From: Kribbella jiaozuonensis
Lineage (GTDB): Bacteria > Actinomycetota > Actinomycetes > Propionibacteriales > Kribbellaceae
Reading direction: 5' to 3'
DNA length: 64,000 nucleotides
NCBI RefSeq assembly: GCF_005233875.1
Contig: NZ_SZPZ01000005.1
Coordinates: 248,001 to 312,000 of the forward strand
Below the pieces are notes generated by a model. The model saw only the letters and a program-made list of their open reading frames with translations, was not told where the DNA came from and did no database searches. The translations under genes were made by a program, and so were the position numbers. Below are positions 1-8,914 of the stretch, one piece after another. Within the stretch, counting starts at the first letter, position 1. Each line of letters begins with the position of its first letter.

Positions 1-1636
1 CCAGTGTCACGGCCATCGCTCCGTCGCCGACCGCCGAGGCGACCCGCTTCACCGACTCGGCCCGCACGTCGCCAGCGGCGAACACGCCGGGCATGCTCGT
101 CTCCAGGTGGTACGGCTCCCGCTCCAGCGGCCAGCCCGGCGGTCTGCCGGGCAGGTCTGGTCCGGTGAGGACGAAGCCTCGATCGTCGCGGAGCAGGTCA
201 CCGGGCAGCCAGTCCGTCCGAGGAGCCGCGCCGATGAACACGAACATCCATTCCGTGTCCACGTCGTGGCTCTCCCCGGTCTCGCTGTTCAGCAGGGTGA
301 GACACTCCAGGTGCTCCGAGCCCTTGCAGGCAACGACCTGCGTGCAGGTATGCACCTCGATGTTGTCGATCCCCTCGATCTGGTCGATGAGGTACGACGA
401 CATCGTCGCGGTGAGCGATGGTCCTCTTACCAGCATATGCACGCGTTTCGAATACCTGGCGAAATAGACCGCGGCCTGGCCGGCCGAGTTGGCGCCGCCG
501 ATGATGTAGACCTCCGAACCGGCACACGCCGGCCCCTCGGTCGTCGCCGAGCCGTAGTAGATCCCGCGACCGCACAGATCGTCGACACCCGGCGCCTGGA
601 GCGTCCGGTAGGAGACGCCGGTCGCCAGGATCACCGAGTGCGCCGAGATCTCACTGCCGTCGGCGAACCGCAGCTGCCGCGCGTTGCCGAGCGTCTCCAG
701 CCCGACAACCTGCCGGGTCGTCAGCAGCTCGGCGCCGAACCGGACGGCCTGCCGCCGGGCCCGGTCCGTGAGTTGTGCACCGGACACCCCGTCGGGGAAG
801 CCCAGGTAGTTCTCGATGCGGCTGGACTGCCCGGCCTGGCCACCGGTCGCCAACTGCTCGACCAGCACGGTCCGCAGGCCCTCGCTGGCGCCGTACACCG
901 CAGCTCCGAGCCCGGCCGGACCGCCGCCGACCACGACCAGGTCGTAGAAGTCCTTGGCCGGGGCGGTGGACAGACCGACCTTGTTCGCCAGCTCGACCTC
1001 GGTCGGTGCGACCATCACGGTGCCGTCAGCTGTGATCACGACCGGCAGCGTCGAGCCGTCGACCTCGGCAGCGTCGAGGAGACGCTTCGCCTCTTCGTCG
1101 TCGACGTTCAGCCACCGGTACGGCACCGCGTTCCGGGCGAGGAAGTCACGGGCCGCGAACGACGGCGCCGACCAGCGGTGACCGATCACCCGGGTCTCGT
1201 CGCCGGACGGCTCCGGGGTCGACTTCCACAGGTCGAGCATCGCGTCGACCACCGGATACAGCTTCTCCTCCGGCGGGTTCCACGGCTTGAGCAGGTAGTG
1301 GTCGAGGTCGACCACGTTGATGGCCTGGATCGCCGCGTCGGTGTCGGCGTACGCCGTCAGCAGCACGCGGCGGGCGAGGGGGAACAGGTCCATCGCGGCC
1401 TCGAGGAACTCGATGCCGGACATCTGGGGCATCCGGTAGTCGGCCAGCAGCAGGGCGACGGGCTCACCGCGGAGCTTCAGCTCCTTCAGCGCGTCGAGCG
1501 CCTGCGCCGGGTTCTCCGCCCGGACGATGCGATGATCCTCGCCGTACCGACGGCGGAGGTCACGGGCGATTGACCGGGAAACACCGGGATCGTCGTCCAC
1601 GGTGAGGATCACCGCGCGGGTCGTTGACGCTGTCAT
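1..1636 (-). CDS. Fused response-regulator / thioredoxin-reductase-like FAD oxidoreductase (partial, C-terminus outside window)
   Basis: 545 codons are visible, read from an ATG at 1636; the C-terminus lies beyond base 1. Residues 8-130 are a CheY-like receiver with an acidic VDDD pocket (13-16) and a probable phospho-acceptor D66 in LADYRMPQMSG. Residues about 150-220 resemble a glutaredoxin/thioredoxin fold fragment without a CxxC. From about 230 a two-dinucleotide-fold flavin reductase follows: GGGPAG (237-242) for FAD, later IIGGANSAGQAA for NAD(P)H, and GVFAAGD near the cut end. The redox CxxC of classical thioredoxin reductase is not seen. Known family: fused response regulator/thioredoxin-disulfide reductase-like proteins. 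A signal-gated flavin reductase is inference. An AAGGAGG lies only one base before the ATG, so the exact start is uncertain. Confidence 0.88.
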   Translation of the reverse strand, partial: MTASTTRAVILTVDDDPGVSRSIARDLRRRYGEDHRIVRAENPAQALDALKELKLRGEPVALLLADYRMPQMSGIEFLEAAMDLFPLARRVLLTAYADTDAAIQAINVVDLDHYLLKPWNPPEEKLYPVVDAMLDLWKSTPEPSGDETRVIGHRWSAPSFAARDFLARNAVPYRWLNVDDEEAKRLLDAAEVDGSTLPVVITADGTVMVAPTEVELANKVGLSTAPAKDFYDLVVVGGGPAGLGAAVYGASEGLRTVLVEQLATGGQAGQSSRIENYLGFPDGVSGAQLTDRARRQAVRFGAELLTTRQVVGLETLGNARQLRFADGSEISAHSVILATGVSYRTLQAPGVDDLCGRGIYYGSATTEGPACAGSEVYIIGGANSAGQAAVYFARYSKRVHMLVRGPSLTATMSSYLIDQIEGIDNIEVHTCTQVVACKGSEHLECLTLLNSETGESHDVDTEWMFVFIGAAPRTDWLPGDLLRDDRGFVLTGPDLPGRPPGWPLEREPYHLETSMPGVFAAGDVRAESVKRVASAVGDGAMAVTL

Positions 1637-1772
1637 GCCTCCTTCATACCAGCGGAACCGCACAAATCGGGATCGTTCATCCACAGGCCGAATCCGGTCC
1701 GCGGGGGCTGACGCGGACCGGATCGGCTCGTCCGGGGATCCGTGGGCTCTGTGGTGCCCGCGGAGCGACCCG

Positions 1773-3530
1773 TCAGGGGAGGGCGTCGAGGTACGGCGCG
1801 TGGTTGTTCTGGAACTCCCAGTTGTAGTAGTGGTCCCAGTTGATCGACCACGTCATCAGCCCCCGGAAGCCCGGTGAAGCGCCGCCGCGGAGGCTGTAGC
1901 CGCCGCAGTTCTGGCCCTTCACCAAGCAGTCGAGCGCCTGGTGCACGGCTGCCGGGGCGGTGTAGCCGTTGCCCGCGCTGACTGCTGCCGGGAGCCCGAT
2001 ACCGATCTGGTCGTCGCGCAGTCCCGGGAACGTCTGTCCGGTGTTCGCCACCGGGAAACCGGCCTTGACCATGTCGGTCATGGCGATGTGGAAGTCGGCG
2101 CCGCCCATGTTGTGGTACTGGTTGTCCAGCCCCATCACCGGACCGGAGTTGTAGTCCTGGACGTGCAGGACGGTCAGCGAGTCCCGCATCGCGTGGATGA
2201 CCGGCAGGTACGAACCGGTCCGGTTGTCGCCGCCACCTGCGCCGCCGTAGAACTGGTAGCCGACCTGCACGAAGAACGTCTCCGGCGCCATGGTCAGCAC
2301 GAAGCCGGACCCGTACTTCGCCTTCAGCGTCTTCAGCGCCGAGATCAGGTTGACGATGACCGGCGTGGTCGGGTTGCGGAAGTCGGTGTCACCGGCGTTC
2401 AGGTACAGCGAGTGCCCTTCGAAGTCGATGTCGAGCCCGTCCAGCCCGTAGCGGTCGATGATCGCGCTGACCGAACTGACGAACGCGTCCCGCGCCGCGG
2501 TGGTGGTCAACTGCACCTGTCCGTTCGCACCGCCGATGGAGATCAGCACCTTCTTCCCAGCGGCCTGCTTGGCCCGGATCGCCGCGATGAACTCAGCATC
2601 GCTCTCCACGTTCGGACACTCGCTGGCAGGACACCTGTTGAACCGGATGTCCCCGGACGTCACCGACGTCGGCTCGCCGAACGCCAGATCGACGATGTCC
2701 CACTGGTCCGGTACGTCGGCCATGCGCACATACCCGGATCCGTTCGCAAAGCTCGCGTGCACGTAGCCGATCAGCGCGTGCTTCGCCAGCCCGGTACTCG
2801 TGCAGCCTCCCGTCGTACCGCTGGTAGCTGCTGACCTCGCCGACTCACCAACGCTGTTGTACGCCGCCACCGTGTAACTGTGACTACTGCACGCGGCGAG
2901 CCCGCTGATGGTCGCCGTCGTTCCGGCGACGGTCTGGACGACGCTGGTGCCCTCATAGACCCGGTAACCGGTGACAGTGCCCGTCGCAGCCGGCCAGCTC
3001 AACGAGATGGCGGAGTTGGTCGCACTGGTGACAGTCGGCGTACCAGGAGCGGTCGGAGCACCCGGCGTACCGCCAGGACCATCCAGACTGAAGTCATCCG
3101 CCTGGTACGCCGGTTGCCCGTACCAGCCGTGCATATAGATCTGTGCGGACGTCTGACTCGCTCCGGTCGTGAAGGAGAGACTCAACTGCGTGAAGCTCGC
3201 CGCCGACGGCGTCCAGCTAGAAGGGCCACCTGTGACCCCGAGGTACACGTACGAACCGCGCACCCACCCCGACAACGTGTACGCCGTGTTGGGCTGCACC
3301 GACACGGTCTGACTGCACTGGGCATAGTCGGAACTCGTCACCGCGCCGTTCAACGCAAAGCCACCGCTGTGAGTCGGACTGCTGACCACGGACCCACCCG
3401 AGCAGCTCCAGCCACTCAGCGAACCGGACTCGAACCCCGGATTGCTCAGAATGTTCGCCGCCTGCGCCGGCACCGTGACACCGGCCGCCAGCAATACCCC
3501 GACCACCACAGCAAGCCACCGTGCACGCAT
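1773..3530 (-). CDS. Secreted chitinase, glycoside hydrolase family 18 with binding module and FnIII domain
   Basis: 585 aa. Start chosen at ATG 3530 because GAGGAGG precedes it by four to five bases; the open frame continues 16 codons upstream without a ribosome site. Signal peptide 1-24 ends in AQA. Residues 25-150 form a jelly-roll type carbohydrate-binding module (NILSNPGFESG start), 160-240 a fibronectin III domain, and 250-585 a GH18 barrel. The GH18 signature DGLDIDFEG lies at 364-372 with catalytic acid E371; SIGG (331-334) is the other conserved strand. Hydrolyses beta-1,4 GlcNAc polymers outside the cell. Faces the methyltransferase gene across a 108-bp divergent promoter region. 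Substrate is assigned from family only. Confidence 0.93.
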   Translation of the reverse strand: MRARWLAVVVGVLLAAGVTVPAQAANILSNPGFESGSLSGWSCSGGSVVSSPTHSGGFALNGAVTSSDYAQCSQTVSVQPNTAYTLSGWVRGSYVYLGVTGGPSSWTPSAASFTQLSLSFTTGASQTSAQIYMHGWYGQPAYQADDFSLDGPGGTPGAPTAPGTPTVTSATNSAISLSWPAATGTVTGYRVYEGTSVVQTVAGTTATISGLAACSSHSYTVAAYNSVGESARSAATSGTTGGCTSTGLAKHALIGYVHASFANGSGYVRMADVPDQWDIVDLAFGEPTSVTSGDIRFNRCPASECPNVESDAEFIAAIRAKQAAGKKVLISIGGANGQVQLTTTAARDAFVSSVSAIIDRYGLDGLDIDFEGHSLYLNAGDTDFRNPTTPVIVNLISALKTLKAKYGSGFVLTMAPETFFVQVGYQFYGGAGGGDNRTGSYLPVIHAMRDSLTVLHVQDYNSGPVMGLDNQYHNMGGADFHIAMTDMVKAGFPVANTGQTFPGLRDDQIGIGLPAAVSAGNGYTAPAAVHQALDCLVKGQNCGGYSLRGGASPGFRGLMTWSINWDHYYNWEFQNNHAPYLDALP

Positions 3531-3551
3531 AGAACCTCCTCGACGATGCGA

Positions 3552-3583
3552 TTTAGTAGAGAGGTTCCATAAATCCACGTCAA
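3552..3583 (-). promoter_or_regulatory. Probable sigma-70-type promoter of the chitinase gene
   Basis: On the minus strand TTGACG (3578-3583) is followed after 17 bases by TCTACT, or after 19 bases by TACTAA. It lies 22-53 bases upstream of the ATG. No DasR-type palindrome or 12-bp chitinase repeat was found. Confidence 0.4.
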
Positions 3584-3638
3584 TGCATCACCGGCGGCGG
3601 GTATCCGACGCTGTCGGGATCCGGCCTACTGTGAGCGC

Positions 3639-4415
3639 GTGAGTGACATCGACTGGGGTCAAGGCACGTACGAAACGACGGCGGCCGACCTGTTGCCGGC
3701 CGCTCGCGAACTGGTGGACGCGGCGCAGCTCAAACCCGGCGAACACGTGGTCGACGTCGGCGCAGGCACCGGCAACGTCGCACTGCTCGCCGCCGACCTC
3801 GGCGCCCGCGTCACCGCCGTCGAGCCCGCCGCCCGGCTTCGCGAAGTCATCCAGGAGACAGCCGGCGCCCGCGACCTCACCGTCGTCGACGGTACGGCGG
3901 CGTCGATCCCGCTGCGCGACGGCTCCGCCGATGTGATCCTGTCCAACTTCGCCGTGATCTTCGCCCCCGACCCAGCCGCGGCGATCGCCGAACTCTCCCG
4001 CGTCGCCGCCCCGACCAGCCGCATCCTGCTCACCAGTTGGCTGCCCGGCGTGATGGGCAAGCTGGTCGGCGTCATTGTCGGCGCGGTCCGGGAAGTCACC
4101 GGCCAGAACCCAGCAGCCGGCCGCATCGACTGGCACGACCCTGCAGCCCTCACCACCCTCTTGGCCCCGCACGGCTACCAGGTCACCGCGACCACTCTCG
4201 AGCTCGAGGTGGTCACGCCGTCCGCGGAGAGCTACTGGGACACCCGCATCGCCAACCACCCACTCGGTGTCACGACCTTCCCCATCCTGGAACAAGCGGG
4301 CCGTCTCGACGACGTACGAGCCCGTTTCCTCCAGACGCTCGATGACAACTGGACCGACACAACCGGCCAGGTCCGCCTGCCCGCGCAGTACCTGTTGGCG
4401 ACTGCCACCCGCTGA
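3639..4415 (+). CDS. Class I SAM-dependent methyltransferase
   Basis: 258 aa with GTG start. Motif I VVDVGAGTGNVALLA at about 42-56, acidic motif II AVEP, motif III DGTAASIPLRDGS and motif IV SADVILSNF fit a Rossmann-fold methyltransferase of the UbiE/MenG-like type; the substrate cannot be told. No ribosome-binding site is visible; instead TACTGT (3627-3632) ends six bases before the GTG, as expected for a leaderless mRNA. Divergent from the chitinase with no obvious functional link. Confidence 0.85.
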   Translation: MSDIDWGQGTYETTAADLLPAARELVDAAQLKPGEHVVDVGAGTGNVALLAADLGARVTAVEPAARLREVIQETAGARDLTVVDGTAASIPLRDGSADVILSNFAVIFAPDPAAAIAELSRVAAPTSRILLTSWLPGVMGKLVGVIVGAVREVTGQNPAAGRIDWHDPAALTTLLAPHGYQVTATTLELEVVTPSAESYWDTRIANHPLGVTTFPILEQAGRLDDVRARFLQTLDDNWTDTTGQVRLPAQYLLATATR

Positions 4416-4562
4416 TCGTTGGCAGATTTTCGCCAGCGGCCAGTGTCAGCCAAAACCGTGTAGCCGGAGCCACGGATTGGCAGGCTCTTCGGCGTCCGTG
4501 CTCGGGGGCGGGCGGCCGGGGCTACAGCCCACGGCCAGGACAACATGCCGTGGAGGCATCAC

Positions 4563-7547
4563 GTGAACCATCCGAACCTGCGCAGGCGTGCCGCACTCTT
4601 GGCCGGCGCCGCGCTGATCACCACCGCCTTGGTGGCTCCACCAGGATCAGCAACCCCTCCCACCACCCCACAGGGCCGGTCGAGCTTCGCACCCGGCCGG
4701 TACGTCGTCACGCTGGCCGACAAGCCACTGGCGACGTACCAGGGTGGTGTGACCGGGCTCAAGGCCACCAAGCCGGCCGTCGGCCGCAAGGTCGAGGTCA
4801 ACAGCAGCAACGGCAAGGCGTACAGGTCCTTCCTGACCGGTAAGCACGCACAGGTTGCTGCAGAGGTCGGCGCCAAGGTCGACCACGACTACTCGACCAC
4901 GCTGAACGGCTTTGCTGCCTCGCTGACCTCCAAGCAGGTCAACGAGCTCAGCAAGACACCGGGCGTGGTGTCCGTCGTGCCCGACCAGCTGCATGTCGCG
5001 CTGGACGACCGCAAGTCGACCGACTTCCTCAAGCTGTCCGGCAAGAACGGCGTCTGGAACGCACTCGGCGGTACGGCGACCGCCGGCCAGGGCGTCGTTG
5101 TCGGCGTGGTTGACACCGGCATCTGGCCGGAGAGCGCGTCCTTGTCCGGTCCCAAGCTCGGTACGAAGCCGCCGACCGCGGCCGACCCGTACCGCCCGTA
5201 CCTGTCCGGCTCGACGACCGTGATGGAGAAGGCCGACGGCGGGACCTTCACTGGTAGCTGCGAGGCCGGTGAGGACTTCACCGCCGACCAGTGCAACACC
5301 AAGCTGATCAGTGCGAAGTACTTCGGTGACGGCTGGCTCAACCTGGTCCCACCGGACCAGCGGGCCGACTACGTATCTCCCCGCGACGGCGAGGGCCACG
5401 GCACCCACACTGCGACCACTGCAGCCGGCCGGGCCAATGTGGATGTCTCCGTCGGCGGCGTCGGCTTCGGTACGGTCACCGGCGTCGCTCCGGCCGCCAA
5501 GATCGCCGTATACAAGGCACTCTGGTCAGGGAAGGACGGCCAGAACTCCGGCGGCCTCACCTCGGACATCCTCTCCGCCATCGACCAGGCGGTCGCGGAC
5601 GGCGTCGACGTCATCAACTACTCGGTCGGATCGATCTTCGAGTCCGAGCACACCGATCCGATCCAGCTGGCGTTCCTGTCGGCAGCGTCGGCCGGTGTCT
5701 TCGTCTCCGCGGCCGGTGGCAACTCCGGACCGGACGCGTCCACGCTCGACAACACCTCCCCCTGGGTAACCACGGTCGGCGCGACCACAGTTGCGCCGTA
5801 CGAAGGCACTGTCGTGCTGGGCAACGGCCAGAAGTACGCCGGCCTCAGTACGACGGTGGCCATGCCGTCCGGCAGCAAGCCGCTCGTCAGCCCGGCTGCG
5901 GTCAAGAACGCGACAGCCAGCGACGCGGACGCACTGCTCTGTATGGCGAACACGCTGGACCCGAGCAAGACGGCCGGGAAGATCGTCGCGTGTGAGCGAG
6001 GTGTCAACGCCCGGGTCGACAAGTCCGCCGAGGTGAAGCGGGCCGGTGGTGTCGGGATGGTGCTGCTCAACCTGTTCCCGCAGGACGTGGTCGGCGACTC
6101 CCACGCCGTACCGACCGTGCACGTGAACGCACCGGATGCCCTGTCGATCAAGGCCTATGCCGCGCAGGACGGTGCGACGGCTGAACTCGTACCGGGCAAC
6201 ACGACCAGCACCAAGACGCCGTACCCGCAGATGGCCGACTTCTCGTCACGCGGTCCTTCTCTTGCGAGCCATGGCAACCTGCTGAAGCCGGACATCGCTG
6301 CGCCGGGTGTGAACGTGCTGGCCGCTGTCGCACCACCCACGAACAACGGCCAGAGCTACGCGTTCCTCTCCGGTACGTCGATGGCCGCGCCGCACATTGC
6401 GGGATTGGCAGCGCTCTACCTGTCGAAGCACCCGGACTGGTCGCCCATGGCAGTCAAGTCCGCCCTGATGACCACCGCTGGGAACGTGCTCACTTCTACC
6501 GGGTCGGTCGACAGCAACCCGTTCGACGCAGGTGCCGGCGAGGTGCAGCCGTCCAAGATGCTCGATCCCGGTCTGGTCTACGACTCGGGTGACGCGGACT
6601 GGCTGGGTTACCTCGAGGGCAGCGGCGTCAACACCGGCACCGGAGTACCTGCGATCAACCCGAGCGACTACAACGCTCCGTCGATCGCTGTCGGCCAGTT
6701 GCTCGGCTCTCAGACCATCACCCGTCGCGTGACCGCTGTGACTCCGGGCCTGTACCGGGCGACGGTTTCCGTGCCGGGGATGAAGGCCGTGGTGACGCCG
6801 TCGATCCTGAACTTCACCGAGGCCGGTCAGACCAAGACGTTCAAGGTGAAGCTCACGCTGGACACCGGCGACTCCGGTGCGACCACGAGCGGTTGGCTGA
6901 CCTGGCAGGGCGCTGGGAAGACAGTCCGCAGCCCGGTCGTCGCCGTACCGACGTCTGTCCTCGCTCCGACCGCAGTGTCCAGCTCGGGTGCCTCTGGCTC
7001 GGTGTCGTTCACTGCCACCTCTGGCAAGGCCGGTGCGCCGATCCGCTCGTACGGCGTGGTGTCCGCTCCGCTGGTCGCTGGCGCAGTGCCCGCGGGTGCT
7101 GCGGACGCCGATCTGCCGGACTACCCGGTGACGGCAACCGCACAGACCAAGGCGGTGCAGTGGAACATCAAGACGGTGGACCCGGCCGGCAGCATCTGGC
7201 TGGTGCTCTACAAGGTCGTGAACGGTCAGAAGCAGTTCCTGTCGTTCATCGGTGACGGTTCGAACCAGGCGTCGGCCAGCGTGCCCGCACCGTCCGCTGG
7301 GCTCTGGGGCGTTCTCGCGATCACGCTGTCCAACCCGCCGGGCGCAGACACGACGGAGTACACGATGCAGACCAACGTCGTGACCGCCTCGTCGGGCAAC
7401 ACGCTCAAGACGTCGCCTCCGGTGGCTCCGGCCGCGTTCAAGCCCTTCCAGGTCACTGCGTCCTGGTCGGGGCTGCCGACCGACAAGCGCTCGACCGGCT
7501 TCGTCGAGTTCCCGAACCGGGCCGGGACGGTGGTGACGATCAACTAG
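4563..7547 (+). CDS. Secreted subtilisin-like serine protease (S8) with PA domain
   Basis: 994 aa. GTG 4563 is preferred because GGAGG (4552-4556) precedes it at good spacing; an ATG six codons upstream lacks one. Signal peptide about 1-30, I9-type propeptide inhibitor about 45-145, then the S8 domain with D184 (VVDTGIWPES), H279 (GHGTHT), oxyanion N387 (AAGGNSGP) and S606 (SGTSMAAPHIAG). A protease-associated (PA) insertion lies at about 430-545, between the Asn and Ser motifs, and a C-terminal fibronectin-like region follows, the arrangement of cucumisin-type subtilases. Expected to act outside the cell after self-processing. Its TAG stop lies inside a CTAG shared with the convergent regulator. 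Confidence 0.95.
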   Translation: MNHPNLRRRAALLAGAALITTALVAPPGSATPPTTPQGRSSFAPGRYVVTLADKPLATYQGGVTGLKATKPAVGRKVEVNSSNGKAYRSFLTGKHAQVAAEVGAKVDHDYSTTLNGFAASLTSKQVNELSKTPGVVSVVPDQLHVALDDRKSTDFLKLSGKNGVWNALGGTATAGQGVVVGVVDTGIWPESASLSGPKLGTKPPTAADPYRPYLSGSTTVMEKADGGTFTGSCEAGEDFTADQCNTKLISAKYFGDGWLNLVPPDQRADYVSPRDGEGHGTHTATTAAGRANVDVSVGGVGFGTVTGVAPAAKIAVYKALWSGKDGQNSGGLTSDILSAIDQAVADGVDVINYSVGSIFESEHTDPIQLAFLSAASAGVFVSAAGGNSGPDASTLDNTSPWVTTVGATTVAPYEGTVVLGNGQKYAGLSTTVAMPSGSKPLVSPAAVKNATASDADALLCMANTLDPSKTAGKIVACERGVNARVDKSAEVKRAGGVGMVLLNLFPQDVVGDSHAVPTVHVNAPDALSIKAYAAQDGATAELVPGNTTSTKTPYPQMADFSSRGPSLASHGNLLKPDIAAPGVNVLAAVAPPTNNGQSYAFLSGTSMAAPHIAGLAALYLSKHPDWSPMAVKSALMTTAGNVLTSTGSVDSNPFDAGAGEVQPSKMLDPGLVYDSGDADWLGYLEGSGVNTGTGVPAINPSDYNAPSIAVGQLLGSQTITRRVTAVTPGLYRATVSVPGMKAVVTPSILNFTEAGQTKTFKVKLTLDTGDSGATTSGWLTWQGAGKTVRSPVVAVPTSVLAPTAVSSSGASGSVSFTATSGKAGAPIRSYGVVSAPLVAGAVPAGAADADLPDYPVTATAQTKAVQWNIKTVDPAGSIWLVLYKVVNGQKQFLSFIGDGSNQASASVPAPSAGLWGVLAITLSNPPGADTTEYTMQTNVVTASSGNTLKTSPPVAPAAFKPFQVTASWSGLPTDKRSTGFVEFPNRAGTVVTIN

Positions 7548-8293
7548 ATCCAGCGGCGGCGGGCGGCCTGAACGCCCGCCTGGAACCGGGTCTGCGCGCC
7601 GAGTGCATCCATCAGCGCGCGGACCCGGCGCTGGGTCGTCCGCGGACTGATCCGCAACCGCCGGCTGATCATGTCGTCGGTCGCACCACCGGCCAGCAGC
7701 AAGAGGATGTCCCGGTCCGGTTCGGTCAGCGCCGGCACCTCACCGCTCGCGAGCAACGCGGGCATCGGGATCGCCAGCGCCCACAGCATCTCGAATGTCG
7801 CGATCAACCCGTCCAGCAGACCTGACGAACGGATCAGCAGGTTCGACTCGGCCGGCGCCCGCTTGGTCAGCCCGATCAACGCGGTGTCGTCGTCCCCCAC
7901 AGCCATCTTCATCGGCACCTGCGCCAGCACCCGACTGACCTCACCGGCCGCCTGCAACTCCGGCAGCACGCCCATGATGTCCTCGGACTCGAACACCTCG
8001 GTCCCGTAGATCGCCCGGTACTCGATCCCGTCGGCCAGGCGATCCAGCTCGAGCTTCTGTTGCGTCGACGGCGGCGTGACGTACGGCGGCCGGTCCAGCA
8101 CCCTGACCTCGCGACGAGACCCCCTCTGCAGCTCCTCGTACGCGCGCAGCAGCGTCGGCCCGTCCTCGATCAGCTCAACCTGATTCCCTTCCAGAACCGG
8201 CGTCCCGCGCCGCCCCCGCAGGTCATCGGCCACACTCCGCAACCGCGCCAACTGCACATCCAGTTCGTCGAGCGGATCAACCACCACCATCAC
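7544..8293 (-). CDS. LuxR-type helix-turn-helix transcriptional regulator
   Basis: 249 aa; GTG 8293 is immediately followed by an in-frame ATG (8290) that could equally be the start. The C-terminal 65 residues are a LuxR/GerE HTH (ALTEPDRDILLLLAGGATDD, then SRRLRISPRTTQRRVRALMD). Residues about 60-180 resemble the effector half of TrmB/phospholipase-D-like LuxR regulators of actinobacteria (EYRAIYG, ESNLLIRSSGLLDGLIATFE). No receiver domain. Convergent with the subtilase, overlapping it by four bases; whether it controls the protease is unknown. Confidence 0.85.
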   Translation of the reverse strand: MMVVVDPLDELDVQLARLRSVADDLRGRRGTPVLEGNQVELIEDGPTLLRAYEELQRGSRREVRVLDRPPYVTPPSTQQKLELDRLADGIEYRAIYGTEVFESEDIMGVLPELQAAGEVSRVLAQVPMKMAVGDDDTALIGLTKRAPAESNLLIRSSGLLDGLIATFEMLWALAIPMPALLASGEVPALTEPDRDILLLLAGGATDDMISRRLRISPRTTQRRVRALMDALGAQTRFQAGVQAARRRWI

Positions 8294-8407
8294 CCCTCAC
8301 CGACGCCAAACGCCCTCACACTAAACCGCGTCAACTAACTCTTGACAGCGTTGTCTCACAGACGCCGACAGACCCCGGCGTCGGCGCCGGGCGTGAACCG
8401 GGAGCGA

Positions 8408-8749
8408 TCACGGGCCACAGCTGAAGCACGGCCAGAGTTTGCCGCAGCGTGAGCACCGCCCGTCCGGAGCTGAGACCGGGAGCCAGATGGTGGTTGTCGG
8501 TGCGGTCCGGTCGGGCGCTGCAGTCCGCCGGCTGAGCGTCGGGCCTGTGGACCAGTGAAGCTCGGTGCTGTCGCCGGTGCCGTGGGTGTCGAGGAGGGCG
8601 TCGACACCGTCGTCCCAGGTGGACGTGCCGCGCCGGGGAACGCGCCAGCGGACTGTGACCGCGCCGTCGGACCACTCCACGCCTTCGGCGAGGGTGGTGG
8701 TTCGGTGGACCAGGTGGAAGAGGCGGGCCTGTCGCTGCAGTGTGTTCAC
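8408..8749 (-). CDS. Small hypothetical protein with C-terminal CxxC...C motif
   Basis: 113 aa from GTG 8749 with GGAG just upstream; the frame is open further but the extension crosses a large hairpin and is unlikely to be translated. The part GVEWSDGAVTVRWRV, with WDDGVDALLDTHGTGDSTEL later, resembles small actinomycete proteins that sit next to XRE/TPR regulators (recognition from memory). The C-terminus RCSRCGKLWPCFSCGP carries four cysteines and may bind zinc. Divergent from the XRE gene across a 165-bp gap holding a perfect 17-bp-arm palindrome, so the two are probably co-regulated. Function unknown. Confidence 0.6.
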   Translation of the reverse strand: MNTLQRQARLFHLVHRTTTLAEGVEWSDGAVTVRWRVPRRGTSTWDDGVDALLDTHGTGDSTELHWSTGPTLSRRTAAPDRTAPTTTIWLPVSAPDGRCSRCGKLWPCFSCGP

Positions 8750-8787
8750 CGCTCCAGCCTCGTCCAGAACGCACTGTGCACAACAGG

Positions 8788-8825
8788 TGTGGGCTGTGGG
8801 CTGTGGGAACAGCCCACAGCCCACA
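8788..8825. promoter_or_regulatory. Perfect inverted repeat between divergent genes (operator or terminator)
   Basis: A 17-bp arm (8788-8804), a GGGA spacer (8805-8808) and a perfect complementary arm (8809-8825). Each arm holds two copies of TGTGGGC-type sequence. On the + strand it is followed by TTGTTTTG (8831-8838), which gives it terminator looks, but no + strand gene lies upstream, so an operator for the flanking divergent genes is the better guess. Confidence 0.6.
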
Positions 8826-8914
8826 TGCCCTTGTTTTGTACGGTTTTTGTCGGCGAGGGCTTGTAGCGTCGCGGCACGCACCACATGAGCTCGAAGCGTG
8901 AACGGGGTGGTCCT

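Noticed and set aside
107..1573. 488-aa + strand open frame
   Set aside because: Antisense shadow of the receiver-flavoreductase gene, which has clear domains on the minus strand.
3531..3638. DasR or chitinase-type direct-repeat operator
   Set aside because: No TGGTCTAGACCA-like palindrome or paired 12-bp repeat is present in the gap.
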